Positions 46,351 to 55,876 are shown, counted from the first letter of the stretch. The stretch: 61,964 nt of DNA from Sphingobacteriales bacterium (GCA_015655115.1 JAATFQ010000073.1:1-61964), one strand, 5' to 3'. A program made the numbers and translations. The notes: a model not told the origin generated them from the letters alone.

Positions 46351-47179
46351 TTGGTAATTTTGATTCTAATTCCTTTTGTTCCTGTGCAAATTTATCCTTG
46401 ATCACATATACATATTGCAAAGTACTGAAATCATTAAAAAGATTTATCTCAATAGTCAGAAAATTGTCTCCCGTAGCAATACCCCTGTTACTGATCCTTC
46501 CTACAGGAATACCTGGAGGGAAAGAGCCGAAGCCGGATGTAACGATGGTGTCACCCAGTTTAACTTTAAAATGATTGGGAATATCTTTGATATATGCTTT
46601 ACTGTAATCAGAATTTCTTTCGCCCCAAACCAGCGAGCCTAGAGCTTTAGTCGACTTGATGCTCACGCTGATCTTTGTATTTTTATTAAGGAGGGATTCT
46701 ATCGTTGCCAGGTGCGGCGAAACATCCCTGATGAGGCCCACCACGCCTTTCCCTGCAGAAATTACTGCCATCCCACTTTGAATACCGTCGGCCGTGCCTT
46801 TGTTGATCGTAATTACGTTATTTCTTAAAGTAATGGAATTCTTGATTACCCTGGCCGCTAAATACGTGAACTGTACAGCATTCACCGTATCCTTTACCGT
46901 AACCAGCTTAGCTGTATCAACGTTTTGTATGGCCAGTAGCTGCGTATTCAGTTTTGCATTTTCTTTAGCGAGGCTATCATTTACAGTACCCAGATTAACA
47001 TATCTTTTAAATATATTCAGGTTTTCATAGGCAAGGCCAACCACTTCATTGGTAGAGTTGAAGGTTACACTGCGCTGATAAGCATTGTTTTTTACTGTTA
47101 ACACCACCCCAATGGTAAAGAAAATGATGAACAGGAAAAATGCGTTGTATCTGTTTATGAAAATCCAAAGGTTACGCAT
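46340..47179 (-). CDS. mreC: MreC, rod-shape periplasmic scaffold
   Basis: This 279-residue protein has a short cytoplasmic N-terminus, one membrane segment (NAFFLFIIFFTIGVVLTV), a coiled coil at about 60-90 and two beta-barrel domains. The MreC signatures are visible: ARVIKNSITLRNNVITINKGT, GVVGLIRDVSPHLATIESLL and the GSFPPGIPVGRIS element. It links the cytoplasmic MreB filaments to the periplasmic wall enzymes. The gene starts 84 nt after mreB on the same strand and overlaps mreD. Confidence 0.94.
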   Translation of the reverse strand: MRNLWIFINRYNAFFLFIIFFTIGVVLTVKNNAYQRSVTFNSTNEVVGLAYENLNIFKRYVNLGTVNDSLAKENAKLNTQLLAIQNVDTAKLVTVKDTVNAVQFTYLAARVIKNSITLRNNVITINKGTADGIQSGMAVISAGKGVVGLIRDVSPHLATIESLLNKNTKISVSIKSTKALGSLVWGERNSDYSKAYIKDIPNHFKVKLGDTIVTSGFGSFPPGIPVGRISNRGIATGDNFLTIEINLFNDFSTLQYVYVIKDKFAQEQKELESKLPNEQ

Positions 47180-47263
47180 ATCTGTACATTATGAGTTGAA
47201 ACACAAAATGCGAGTACGGTTTATAGCCGACTCACATTTTATATCTCTTAGGCTATTAATAAA

Positions 47264-48286
47264 TTACTGCATTAAAAATTTGAAGCCACCGATATTTTTA
47301 AGGGCAATTCCAGTACCACGTACTACAGCACGCAATGGATCCTCTGCTACGTGCACAGGAAGCTTTGTTTTTGCCGCAACACGTTTATCCAGTCCGCGCA
47401 GCAAAGCGCCGCCACCTGTCAGGTAAATACCTGTCTGATAAATATCAGCAGAAAGTTCCGGAGGGGTAATCTCTAATGCTTTCAGAATTGCTTCTTCAAT
47501 CTTAGAAATCGATTTATCCAGGCAATGTGCAATTTCAGTGTATGATACCGTGATTTGTTTAGGTACGCCTGTCATTAAATCTCTTCCCTGTACAGCGAAA
47601 TCTGCCGGTGGATCAGATAATTCAGGTAAAGCAGCACCAACTTCAATTTTGATCTTCTCCGCAGTACGGTCACCGATCATAATATTATGCTGACGGCGGA
47701 TATAATTTACGATATCAGAGTCGAAGTTATCTCCCGCAACGCGGATAGACTGGTCGCATACAATACCAGATAAAGCGATTACAGCGATCTCAGTAGTACC
47801 ACCACCTATATCGATGATCATATTGCCCATAGGTTCTTCTACGTCAATACCGATACCTACAGCTGCTGCCATAGGTTCGTGGATCAGGTATACTTCTTTG
47901 GCACCGGCAATTTCTGCCGAGTCCCTTACCGCGCGTTTTTCCACTTCGGTAATACCCGATGGAATACAGATAACCATCCTTAATGAAGGGAACATCCAGC
48001 CTTTGCCGCCGTTCAGCATGCGTATCATGCCTTTTATCATTGCTTCAGCAGCATTAAAATCTGCTATTACGCCGTCTTTTAAAGGTCTTACCGTACGGAT
48101 ATTATCGTGCGTTTTCCCTTCCATTTGCATGGCCTGACGACCTATTGCTATGATTTTATTCGTTTGTCTGTCGAAAGCAACAATTGAAGGCTCATCAACA
48201 ACAACTTTATCATTATGTATAATCAGGGTGTTGGCGGTGCCTAAATCTATGGCAACCTCTTGTGTGAACCAGTTAAATAAACCCAT
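47264..48286 (-). CDS. mreB: MreB, actin-like cell-shape protein
   Basis: This 340-residue actin homologue forms filaments under the inner membrane and steers wall synthesis in rod-shaped cells. Nucleotide-binding motifs are DLGTANTLI (about residues 14-22), IDIGGGTTEIAVI and TGGGALLRGLDKR near the C-terminus. The length is normal for the family. Its presence with mreC and mreD predicts a rod-shaped cell. It lies 87 nt downstream of purH on the same strand, an order common in Bacteroidota, and may be partly driven by read-through. Confidence 0.97.
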   Translation of the reverse strand: MGLFNWFTQEVAIDLGTANTLIIHNDKVVVDEPSIVAFDRQTNKIIAIGRQAMQMEGKTHDNIRTVRPLKDGVIADFNAAEAMIKGMIRMLNGGKGWMFPSLRMVICIPSGITEVEKRAVRDSAEIAGAKEVYLIHEPMAAAVGIGIDVEEPMGNMIIDIGGGTTEIAVIALSGIVCDQSIRVAGDNFDSDIVNYIRRQHNIMIGDRTAEKIKIEVGAALPELSDPPADFAVQGRDLMTGVPKQITVSYTEIAHCLDKSISKIEEAILKALEITPPELSADIYQTGIYLTGGGALLRGLDKRVAAKTKLPVHVAEDPLRAVVRGTGIALKNIGGFKFLMQ

Positions 48287-48373
48287 TTATAGGTGATAAT
48301 TTATATATTAAAAATTCTGTATACTATAGTAATGTAAAACTACGTCTTTTTATTGTATAAGCAGACAAATATA

Positions 48374-49900
48374 TTAGTGCTTAAAATGTCTGATGCCAGT
48401 AGTTACCATCGCAATTCCTTTTTCATTTGCCATGTTCACCGAGTCTGCATCTTTAATAGAGCCACCTGGCTGTAAAACAGCGGTAATGCCTGCTTCAGCG
48501 GCGATTTCTACGCAATCCGGGAAAGGGAAAAATGCATCCGAAGCCATCACCGCACCTGTCAGGCTAAAGCCAAATTCGTTCGCTTTAACAATTGCCTGTT
48601 TCAAAGCGTCCACTCTTGAAGTCTGCCCCACACCGCTGGCCAGCAAAGTGTTGTCTTTTACAAATACAATAGTGTTTGATTTGGTATGTTTAACGATCTT
48701 ATTGGCGAAGAACAAATCTTTCAATTCTGCTGGCGTAGCTAATTTTTCTGTAACAGCTGTCATCTGGTCAGGGCCTTCAATAATCAGGTCCTTATCCTGC
48801 TCAATCACGCCATTTAATAGCGTTTTGAATTGTTTTTTGCCCAGTTCAACAGGGTTGCGCTGTAAAATTACCCTGTTCTTTTTCGTTTTGAACAATTCTA
48901 CCGCTTCAGGCTGGTAAGAAGGGGCAATCAGCACTTCAAAAAACAATTTGTTAATTTCTGTAGCCGTAGCCAGGTCCACCTCACCGTTAGTGATCAGCAC
49001 ACCGCCAAAGGCCGACACAGGGTCACATGCCAGTGCATCGTCCCATGCCTGAGCAATTGTTGCTCTTGAGGCGATACCACAGGCGTTAGTGTGTTTCAGG
49101 ATGGCAAAAGTAGGCTCATCGAACTCATCGATCAGGCTTACCGCAGCGTCAACATCCACCAGGTTATTATATGATAATTCTTTACCGTTTAATTTAGTGA
49201 ACATCTCATCCAGGTCGCCGAAGAATACACCCTGCTGGTGTGGATTTTCTCCGTAACGTAATGTTTTGGAAGTGTTGATACTCAATTTGAAAACGTCAAG
49301 AGGTTCTTCAGTGTTGAAATAGTTGAAGATCGCCGTGTCGTAATGTGAAGAAGTGTGGAATGCTTTTTTAGCATACGCTTTACGTTGCTCCAGTGAAGTC
49401 TCACCGTTTTGTTCTTCTAATTGATTTTGCAGTGTAGCATAATCATCTTTCGATGCCAGGATAACTACATCATTAAAGTTTTTAGCAGCAGCCCTGATCA
49501 GAGAGATACCACCGATATCAATTTTCTCAATAATTTCTTCTTCAGTGCCGCCAGCTTTAAGTGTTTCCTGGAAAGGGTAAAGATCCACGATCACCAAATC
49601 AATTTCAGGGATCTCATATTCAGCGATCTGTGCTTTGTCTTCATTAAGGCCTCTGCGGTTTAAGATCCCGCCGAAAACTTTCGGGTGTAAAGTTTTCACC
49701 CTTCCACCCAGGATCGATGGGTAACCAGTAAGGTCTTCAACAGCAGTAACAGGTAAATTCAGGTCCTTGATAAATTGCTCTGTACCACCGGTAGAGAATA
49801 ACTGCACTCCCTGCTTAGCAAGCAGGCGGACAAGAGGCTCCAGGCCATCTTTGTAATAAACTGAAATTAAAGCGTTTTTGATCTTTATTTGCTGACTCAT
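48374..49900 (-). CDS. purH: Bifunctional AICAR transformylase / IMP cyclohydrolase
   Basis: This 508-residue bifunctional enzyme carries out the last two steps of IMP synthesis. The N-terminal IMP cyclohydrolase domain has the MGS-like fold (NALISVYYKDGLEPLVRLL, FSTGGTEQFI, GYPSILGGRVKTLHPKVFGG). The C-terminal transformylase domain holds LRYGENPHQQGVFF, LKHTNACGIA, DPVSAFGG and ASDAFFPFPDCVEIA, and ends with GGSIKDADSVNMANEKGIAM. It follows purN by 72 nt, so two purine genes are adjacent. Confidence 0.97.
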   Translation of the reverse strand: MSQQIKIKNALISVYYKDGLEPLVRLLAKQGVQLFSTGGTEQFIKDLNLPVTAVEDLTGYPSILGGRVKTLHPKVFGGILNRRGLNEDKAQIAEYEIPEIDLVIVDLYPFQETLKAGGTEEEIIEKIDIGGISLIRAAAKNFNDVVILASKDDYATLQNQLEEQNGETSLEQRKAYAKKAFHTSSHYDTAIFNYFNTEEPLDVFKLSINTSKTLRYGENPHQQGVFFGDLDEMFTKLNGKELSYNNLVDVDAAVSLIDEFDEPTFAILKHTNACGIASRATIAQAWDDALACDPVSAFGGVLITNGEVDLATATEINKLFFEVLIAPSYQPEAVELFKTKKNRVILQRNPVELGKKQFKTLLNGVIEQDKDLIIEGPDQMTAVTEKLATPAELKDLFFANKIVKHTKSNTIVFVKDNTLLASGVGQTSRVDALKQAIVKANEFGFSLTGAVMASDAFFPFPDCVEIAAEAGITAVLQPGGSIKDADSVNMANEKGIAMVTTGIRHFKH

Positions 49901-49972
49901 TGGGTGTTATTTTTGAGCCGCAAAATTAAGGGTTTTTATCGGTAAATTTTATACTGGGGGTAATAAAAATGC

Positions 49973-50551
49973 TTATTTTTTTATCTTCTTTATAATACTT
50001 TCAATGATGCGGGGATAGTGCTGATGTTCAAGTTGTTGTCCTTTGAATTGCACCATTTCGAGGTTGTCGCCCTTATCAATGCGGTATTTGGCCTGATAAA
50101 TGAACTCCCCTTCGTCATAGTTTTCGTTTACATAATGGATAGTGATGCCACCTTCGGTTTCTCCGGCAGCAAGTACCGCTTTATGTACACGCTCACCATA
50201 CATGCCTTTGCCACCAAACTTGGGAAGCAGGGCAGGGTGAATGTTAATGATCCTTCCGGGATAAGTGTCCGTCAGACTTTTCGGAATAAGCCATAAGAAA
50301 CCAGCCAAAACAATCAGATCTATATCCATATTTTTAAGCATCTCCACAATGGTATCCGATTCATAAAACTCTTTCCTGTCGAAAATGTGGGAAGGGATCT
50401 CAAAGTTATCTGCGCGCTGTAAAACGTAGGCATCGGGGTTATTGGTGAGTACCAGCGCTACTTCTGCTTCCTGGCTATGTTTGAATAGCTCCATGATTTT
50501 CTGTGCGTTGGATCCGGAACCTGAGGCAAATATGGCTATACGTTTTTTCAT
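49973..50551 (-). CDS. purN: Phosphoribosylglycinamide formyltransferase
   Basis: This 192-residue enzyme uses formyl-tetrahydrofolate to formylate GAR in purine synthesis. The N-terminal GSGSNAQKIME loop binds the phosphate. Catalytic residues are visible as Asn103 and His105 (INIHPALLP) and Asp146 in NYDEGEF. The size is normal for the family. It is the first gene of the purN-purH group on this strand. No purine riboswitch is evident upstream. Confidence 0.95.
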   Translation of the reverse strand: MKKRIAIFASGSGSNAQKIMELFKHSQEAEVALVLTNNPDAYVLQRADNFEIPSHIFDRKEFYESDTIVEMLKNMDIDLIVLAGFLWLIPKSLTDTYPGRIINIHPALLPKFGGKGMYGERVHKAVLAAGETEGGITIHYVNENYDEGEFIYQAKYRIDKGDNLEMVQFKGQQLEHQHYPRIIESIIKKIKK

Positions 50552-50718
50552 TAGTATTTATATATTATTCATGGGTATTCAAGCCAGCTTAGCCGGTTTT
50601 CATTGAAATGTTCCCAAAAATAGCATTTTACACCTTTAATGAAAGGTTTTTGTATATTATATTGCTCTAGTTATACGGAAAGATTGACTCTTATATTTTT
50701 TTAAGACGAACTGGAGAA

Positions 50719-50989
50719 TTAATAGTGTCCTTTTAGTGATAAGATATCAAGAATTGTTATTTCATTATTTTCACTCACCTGGTATACAAGTCTGTGTTCT
50801 TGGGTTTATCCTGCGTGACCAAATTCCTGATAAAGCATATTTCAAAGGCTCTGGTTTGCCAATGCCTTCAAATGGCGTTTCTTGTATGGAAAGGAGAAGA
50901 AGCTCTATTTTCTTTTGAACATTTTTATTTCCGGATTTCCGCCAGTATTTCAAGTCCTCAACTGCTTTGGGGCTAAAGGTTACTTCCAC
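50719..50989 (-). pseudogene. yoeB: YoeB/Txe-family toxin, frameshifted
   Basis: The frame opens with EVTFSPKAVEDLKYWRKSG and contains the family core GIGKPEPLKYALSGIWSRRIN, but it then breaks and stops at 50771 after 72 residues. Removing one base from the GGG at 50802-50804 (CCC on the coding strand) restores the expected ending, with QEHRLVYQVSENN and a terminal KGHY, for 89 residues. YoeB is a ribosome-dependent mRNA endoribonuclease. The lost part contains the catalytic His of the EHRLVY motif, so the frameshifted product should be inactive. The start overlaps the antitoxin gene by 10 nt, the usual arrangement. It could also be a homopolymer sequencing error, in which case the module is intact. 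Confidence 0.85.
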
Positions 50990-51177
50990 AGATCTTCAAT
51001 GGCTATTTTAACGCCCTTCCCATTTTTGATGTCCTCTTTACCTTGAAGGATTTTTTCTACAAACTCCGGATGATATGGGCTTTTTTCAGATCTAAAATTA
51101 ATCTTAAGAGCTTTAATAAAAGCTTTTAAAGCTATTAATTGCTCTTTAGTTTCCGGCTGTACAATTAGCGTTTCCAT
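50980..51177 (-). CDS. Antitoxin of YoeB-type module (DUF2683-like)
   Basis: This 65-residue protein has an N-terminus that reads METLIVQPETKEQLIALKAF and a C-terminus (GKEDIKNGKGVKIAIEDLWK) of the kind that wraps around a RelE/YoeB toxin. It resembles the DUF2683 group of small Bacteroidota antitoxins. The middle (NFRSEKSPYHPEFVEKIL) is charged. It precedes and overlaps the toxin gene by 10 nt, so it is translated first and would also repress its own promoter. It looks intact although the toxin is not. Confidence 0.82.
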   Translation of the reverse strand: METLIVQPETKEQLIALKAFIKALKINFRSEKSPYHPEFVEKILQGKEDIKNGKGVKIAIEDLWK

Positions 51178-51285
51178 AATACAAATATAGTGAATTCAGT
51201 AAAAATACAACCTATTTTTTAAAAGAATAGATTTATGAATGGTGATCCTTTGCTCCAATCTTAGGCGAATTTTTTAATGCTTTGA

Positions 51286-53709
51286 TTATTCATACTTCAG
51301 CGCATTCACGGGGTCGCTGATTGCCGCTTTCCTTGCCTGCAGGCTTACGGTCAGTATAGCAATAGTAACTGACACTACCGATGCCATTGCAAAAGGTAAG
51401 AAAGGCATATCAATGCGATAGGCAAAGCCATCAAGCCATTTTCTGATCACAATATAAGCGATCGGCCATGCTACCAAATTCGCTGTCACCACAAGGAGCA
51501 AAAACGATTTATTAAGCAGGTTCACTATTTGAAGGTTCGAGGCACCTAAAACTTTGCGGACAGCAATTTCTTTGGTGCGGCGTTTGGTGATGAAGATAGA
51601 TAAGCTGAACAGTCCTAACAGAGAAAGTGTGATAGAGGCAATACTGAATAGTGCAATCATATTTGTAAAACGTTCATTATCTTCCATGACGTGTTTAAAG
51701 GCATCGTCCATTGTGTTGTATGCTATGGGGAAATCGGGATAAAGCATTTTCCATTCCGCCTCTATCTTTTTAATAATTGCGGCACTGTTATCTGTAGTCA
51801 GGCGGACTAAAAGGTTGTTTGTCATCGACGTACCACCAAGCTGTGTCACTTTATAAATGGTGGGCAATACGGCCTTTTCAAAACCCTCGTTATGATAATC
51901 CTTAATCACACCTATCACCTGGAAGCTGAGTTTTTTTGCATCATTTTTAACATCATAAGTTTGACCCACCATATTTTTTCCCATTAAGCTTGCGGCGGCC
52001 TCATTCAGCACCACAGAATTTATGGTGTCCTGCTTACGGCCGGCAGAAAACAGTCGGCCTTCCTTAACATTCACTCCGAGTGCCGGCAAAGCATCCATAG
52101 TTACTGTTACGGTGTTGAGGTTAAGTTTATTTCCTTTGTACGAAATCTCCTGGGGCACATTAAAAGCATTCCCCAGAAGCTGGGTTGTTGTAGCCACATA
52201 TTTTACGCCTGGAATTCGTTTTAAACGTTCTGCAAAATCGTCCTCATAGTTGGTTTGAATATTGATCAGCTTGCTTCTGTCAAAGCCAAGGTCTTTATTG
52301 CTCATATAAGCAGTCTGCAAATGCATGGCGGCTACTGTAATCATAAACGTTACCGAAATCACGAACTGAAAGACTACTAGTGCATTGCGCAGTGCGACGC
52401 CTTTTAAGCCATTCTCATAGTTTCCTTTTAGCACTGCCACAGGATTGTAGCCCGACAGCATCCATGCAGGATAAAATCCCGCCAGCAGGGTCACTGCCAC
52501 AAAAAGACAGCACATCTGCAAGAGTATAGTGTAGAAATGAATGTTACCAAAAAAGCTCAGTTCCAGCTTAAACTGCTGATTAAATACAGGGATTAAAAGT
52601 TCTATGAAGACAATGCTCAAAAACAACGATACTATGCTTTGTAATGCAGATTCCATTAAAAACTGTGCAATAAGTTGTTTTTTATAGGCACCCAGAACTT
52701 TTTTAACACCCACTTCTTTCGCACGCTGAACTGATTGTGCAGTGGCAAGATTTATGAAGTTGGTTACTGAAATTAACAGGAGGAAGATGGATATGGCAAC
52801 TACTGGTTTAAGCTTTTCGATCCAGTTGGTTGTGAAAGGCGGGTTGGCATGGACTTCACGCAAGGGAATTGCTTTCAATCCGGGAGTTTTCCCGTTTGTA
52901 TAAAAATCCTTTAATTCTACTTTCCGCTTAAGAAGCAGCGCCTTTTTATAGTCGATATAGATTTTTTGCAAAGTCTTGTTCAGCACTGTTGTGTCAGCAG
53001 CAGCATTCAGTTTTGCGTATACCTCGCAATAGTTGCTCGCTTCTATATTATCAGGATCCTTATCCCTGTTCCCTGTCCGCATTAAAGCGTTAAAATTTGC
53101 GCTTTGCGGAGATTCCGGATCAGCGACTACCCCGGTTACTGTTAATGACTGGCCTTTATCGCCCCGCCAGATGATAACCTTTACCACCTTACCTAAAACT
53201 TTATCCGTGCCAAATAGGCGTTGGGCAAGGCTATGTTTTAAGACAATGGATTTAGGATTGCTCAACGCAGTTTGCGCATCGCCCTGCAAAAAGTGGTAAC
53301 TGAAAACATGAAAGAAGCTACTGTCGGCGTCTCTTACCTGTTTAACCATAATAGGGTCTGCATGGTCTGTTTTAATGGAAAAGCCATTGCCGAAGCTGAA
53401 TTCTCCTTCTAATTCAGTAACAGCTACAGCCTGCGGTAAATGCTCCCGGACAAGTCCGGCAATCCTGCTATCGTTTTTATCCTGCCAATGCACTTTATTG
53501 TCGGGCGTAAAAAAGTCGTGATGTTCTCTGATCTGATAAACATTGTTGAGTGCGGGCGACCAGGTGTCGTAGCTTTTTTCGTGGTTGATGTACAGTAGCA
53601 CGAATACAAAAGCAGTGAGGCCGAGCGACAGCCCGATAATATTGACGGCGGTATAAAATTTGTTTTTGAGGAGATTCCGGTAGGCTATTTTCAGGTTTAG
53701 TTTAAACAT
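51286..53709 (-). CDS. FtsX/MacB-like ABC transporter permease
   Basis: This 807-residue membrane protein has an N-terminal membrane anchor (NLLKNKFYTAVNIIGLSLGL), a MacB-like periplasmic domain (FDTWSPALNNVYQIREH-type region to about 280), a FtsX core of three helices (about 290-430), a second periplasmic domain, and a final FtsX core with the motif VRKVLGASNLQIVNLL. It ends SDPVNALKYE, typical of Bacteroidota permeases in this family. The ATP-binding subunit is not encoded nearby, so it may use one encoded elsewhere. These proteins often belong to envelope-stress or antimicrobial-peptide export systems, but no substrate can be named. There is no coupled gene on either side. Confidence 0.9.
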   Translation of the reverse strand: MFKLNLKIAYRNLLKNKFYTAVNIIGLSLGLTAFVFVLLYINHEKSYDTWSPALNNVYQIREHHDFFTPDNKVHWQDKNDSRIAGLVREHLPQAVAVTELEGEFSFGNGFSIKTDHADPIMVKQVRDADSSFFHVFSYHFLQGDAQTALSNPKSIVLKHSLAQRLFGTDKVLGKVVKVIIWRGDKGQSLTVTGVVADPESPQSANFNALMRTGNRDKDPDNIEASNYCEVYAKLNAAADTTVLNKTLQKIYIDYKKALLLKRKVELKDFYTNGKTPGLKAIPLREVHANPPFTTNWIEKLKPVVAISIFLLLISVTNFINLATAQSVQRAKEVGVKKVLGAYKKQLIAQFLMESALQSIVSLFLSIVFIELLIPVFNQQFKLELSFFGNIHFYTILLQMCCLFVAVTLLAGFYPAWMLSGYNPVAVLKGNYENGLKGVALRNALVVFQFVISVTFMITVAAMHLQTAYMSNKDLGFDRSKLINIQTNYEDDFAERLKRIPGVKYVATTTQLLGNAFNVPQEISYKGNKLNLNTVTVTMDALPALGVNVKEGRLFSAGRKQDTINSVVLNEAAASLMGKNMVGQTYDVKNDAKKLSFQVIGVIKDYHNEGFEKAVLPTIYKVTQLGGTSMTNNLLVRLTTDNSAAIIKKIEAEWKMLYPDFPIAYNTMDDAFKHVMEDNERFTNMIALFSIASITLSLLGLFSLSIFITKRRTKEIAVRKVLGASNLQIVNLLNKSFLLLVVTANLVAWPIAYIVIRKWLDGFAYRIDMPFLPFAMASVVSVTIAILTVSLQARKAAISDPVNALKYE

Positions 53710-54178
53710 ATTAATATATTTTTTTGGTCGTTCTCAATTTCAATCTTATTCTCAATTTCAACAGGGTTACCTGCTCCATACTATCTTAATAAGGGAAGAT
53801 GCAGCTATAACAGGTAGGTTATAATTATTTCTTCTAAACTAATGCCAAACCTGTAAGTTGTTTTAATTTGCTGATAATTAGTGTTTTATTTTTGAATGAT
53901 AAATTGATCTGTTCATTATCAGACAGTTGTTGTCCGCCATCGAACAGTGCTGGTTATGGTCAGACAGCCTATTGATCATAGTGGGTTGCGGAACGGCGGT
54001 ATACCTCTGGTGTACTTATATACCAGCTTCGTAGTGTGTGAAAGATGGCTGACATTGATATGATTTGCCGAATGGCGTATCATAGTAGCAGGAATTTTAT
54101 TTTTAATAGTGCTTTAATCCTGCTTGTAAAGGCATGTGAATCAATATTTAAGAATATTCAAATTATTTATAATAACGT
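53710..54178. other. Gene-free region between permease and rpsT promoter
   Basis: No credible gene. It contains near-repeated TCTCAATTTCAA just after the permease start, and a possible 68-codon frame at 54045 that covers the rpsT promoter and has no features of a real protein. Confidence 0.5.
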
Positions 54179-54210
54179 TTTGCATATTAAAAACATAAGT
54201 TCTATATTTG
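54179..54210 (+). promoter_or_regulatory. rpsT promoter (Bacteroidota type)
   Basis: TTTG (54179-54182) and TATATTTG (54203-54210) match the -33 and -7 consensus of the Bacteroidota housekeeping sigma factor, separated by 20 nt. The start of transcription would be near 54216, giving a leader of about 70 nt before rpsT. Confidence 0.8.
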
Positions 54211-54288
54211 CAGTCCGAAAACAGAAAATTAAAAGCCTGACGGAACAATAGGATGGCTTTTATATATATAATAATATTATACTAAAAA

Positions 54289-54543
54289 ATGGCAAATCAT
54301 AAATCGTCTTTAAAAAGAATTAGAGCAAACGCTACTAAACGTTTACGTAACAGATATCAGGCAAAAACTACACGTACATTTATCAAAAGATTACGTGCTT
54401 CAGTAGATAAAGCCTCTGGAGTGGAATTATTGCCTACAGTTATATCTATGTTAGATCGTTTGGCTAAAAAGAATGTGATCCACAAAAATAAAGCTGCAAA
54501 CAACAAATCCAAGTTAACTAAGTTCGTTAACAACCTGAAATAG
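54289..54543 (+). CDS. rpsT: 30S ribosomal protein S20
   Basis: This 84-residue basic protein of the small ribosomal subunit begins ANHKSSLKRIRANATKRLRN and ends in KLTKFVNNLK, the normal S20 pattern of three long helices. It binds 16S rRNA early in assembly. It has its own clear promoter and a strong terminator, so it is transcribed alone. In related genomes I would expect radC to follow closely. Here a 2.9 kb segment lies between them. Confidence 0.97.
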   Translation: MANHKSSLKRIRANATKRLRNRYQAKTTRTFIKRLRASVDKASGVELLPTVISMLDRLAKKNVIHKNKAANNKSKLTKFVNNLK

Positions 54544-54565
54544 GTATAGCGTTACAACAGTATTG

Positions 54566-54600
54566 AAAACGGGATAGGCTTTGGCTTATCCCGTTTTTTT
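54566..54600 (+). terminator. rpsT terminator (copy 1 of a duplicated element)
   Basis: An 11-bp stem (arms 54566-54576 and 54587-54597, AAAACGGGATA with TATCCCGTTTT) is followed by a T run. A copy matching at 31 of 33 positions lies at 57469-57501, just before radC. Confidence 0.9.
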
Positions 54601-54670
54601 ATGGGCTATATCCGGTAAAAGAGCTGAAATACATTTATTTCATGTAGCCTAGTCAATCCTAAAAGACTCT

Positions 54671-54956
54671 ATTCCGGCTATTTCAGCTATTACAGAAATA
54701 GAATTATTATGTTGGAAAGCCGCTACAAATAAAGATCTTATTTTATTAAAGAATTTTATTGCTGATTGCGTGGTATTTGAACTGGATGGGCATATAAGGA
54801 TAAGATGTTGGAACTTCTTAAACATATGCAGTTAAATTACCGGATGCAATTATTGCCGCCACAGCATTTACGAATGATCTTACTTTAATTAGTCGCAACA
54901 CGAAAGACTTCAACAGGATAGAAGGATTAAAATTAATAAACCCTTTCGAAATTTAA
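54671..54956 (+). pseudogene. Decayed PIN-domain (VapC-like) toxin
   Basis: Three fragments of one PIN-domain protein are readable in different frames. The first gives ISAITEIELLCWKAATNKD and continues to FELDGHI. The middle gives KDKMLELLK. The last gives TYAVKLPDAIIAATAF and RNTKDFNRIEGLKLINPFEI before a stop at 54954-54956. Adding one A near 54796 and one near 54819 would join them. The N-terminal part with the first catalytic Asp (a DTN-type motif) is missing altogether. VapC toxins are Mg-dependent RNases. Both the missing start and the two frame breaks make this a remnant, and no antitoxin gene is seen beside it. The call rests on motif recognition. Confidence 0.82.
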
Positions 54957-55030
54957 AAAAAACTCTCCCGGTAATCTAAACTCTGATGAAAGTCCTGGAT
55001 TTAAAACAGAAAGTTTAGTATTAATAGTAC

Positions 55031-55876
55031 TTATTCAATTATTTTCCCTTTACGTATTTCCCTCATTCCCTTGTCAAAGTGCTTTTTCATCATTTTATTG
55101 AGATGACTGCTATCAGTAAAGCCCAATTCAAGTGCAATATTCTGTAAAGGTAGATCGGTATATTGAGCCCTTGACTCTGCTATCCTGAGCCTCGATTTTA
55201 TAACATAATCCTGAAACCGTTCTGAAGCATTCCTGCTGAAGTATTCACTAAAGTAGGTTTCAGCTACATTAAATTTTTCGGATAAATAAGAAACAGAAAG
55301 TTTATCCGGATCCATGATATTAAAGCTTATAAAGTTGAGCAGATCGGCAAATTTAGTATCTGTAAAGGTACGTCCTTTTAGTATCCTCCGTTGGATATTA
55401 CGGCAAATTACACCTAGAATTGATACCAGCGTATTCTGTATGATAAATGCATAACAGGGTCCTTTATGCTCATATTCAAAAAGAATTACATCAAGTAATC
55501 TTTTTACCTGCGACTTTTCATTGGGATCATCGATCAGTTCTCCCGGATGGTAACTATGATTGCCCATGATAAAATTCAGCCTGCTGAACCACTGGCTATA
55601 ATCAACCTGATCATTTGCACCGGGAGTAAAGTAACCACTGGTAAAACGGATAAAGAGAAACTTTGTCGGCTCATTGATTATATACTGATGGCATTTAGCA
55701 GTTGGTAGAAGAAAAATACCATTTTGTTGATATGGATACTTAACGTAGTTTACACTTTGGCTTCCTGTTCCATCGAGAATATACACTAGCTCGAAAAAGC
55801 TGTTTTTCCTGCTCCTGTTCTGCCATTCCTCGAAACTGGCGACTTCTATAGCAAATGTATCATGAATGAAATCCAT
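55031..55876 (-). CDS. AraC-family transcriptional regulator
   Basis: This 281-residue regulator has an N-terminal cupin-like sensing part (about 1-160, SFFELVYILDGTGSQSVNY, FIRFTSGYFTP) and a C-terminal pair of helix-turn-helix motifs (about 180-278, LSVSYLSEKFNVAETYFSEYF and LQNIALELGFTDSSHLNKMM). It is divergent from the quinone oxidoreductase at 56002, with 125 nt between the start codons, the usual arrangement of a regulator and its target. The inducer is unknown. Both genes lie in the segment inserted between rpsT and radC. Confidence 0.92.
   Translation of the reverse strand: MDFIHDTFAIEVASFEEWQNRSRKNSFFELVYILDGTGSQSVNYVKYPYQQNGIFLLPTAKCHQYIINEPTKFLFIRFTSGYFTPGANDQVDYSQWFSRLNFIMGNHSYHPGELIDDPNEKSQVKRLLDVILFEYEHKGPCYAFIIQNTLVSILGVICRNIQRRILKGRTFTDTKFADLLNFISFNIMDPDKLSVSYLSEKFNVAETYFSEYFSRNASERFQDYVIKSRLRIAESRAQYTDLPLQNIALELGFTDSSHLNKMMKKHFDKGMREIRKGKIIE

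Noticed and set aside
50771..50804. Programmed frameshift in the YoeB gene
   Set aside because: The break needs a +1 shift at AAC CCA with no known slippery signal; an inserted base is simpler.
54045..54251. Short open frame before rpsT
   Set aside because: It runs through the clear rpsT promoter, has no recognisable pattern and no supporting context.
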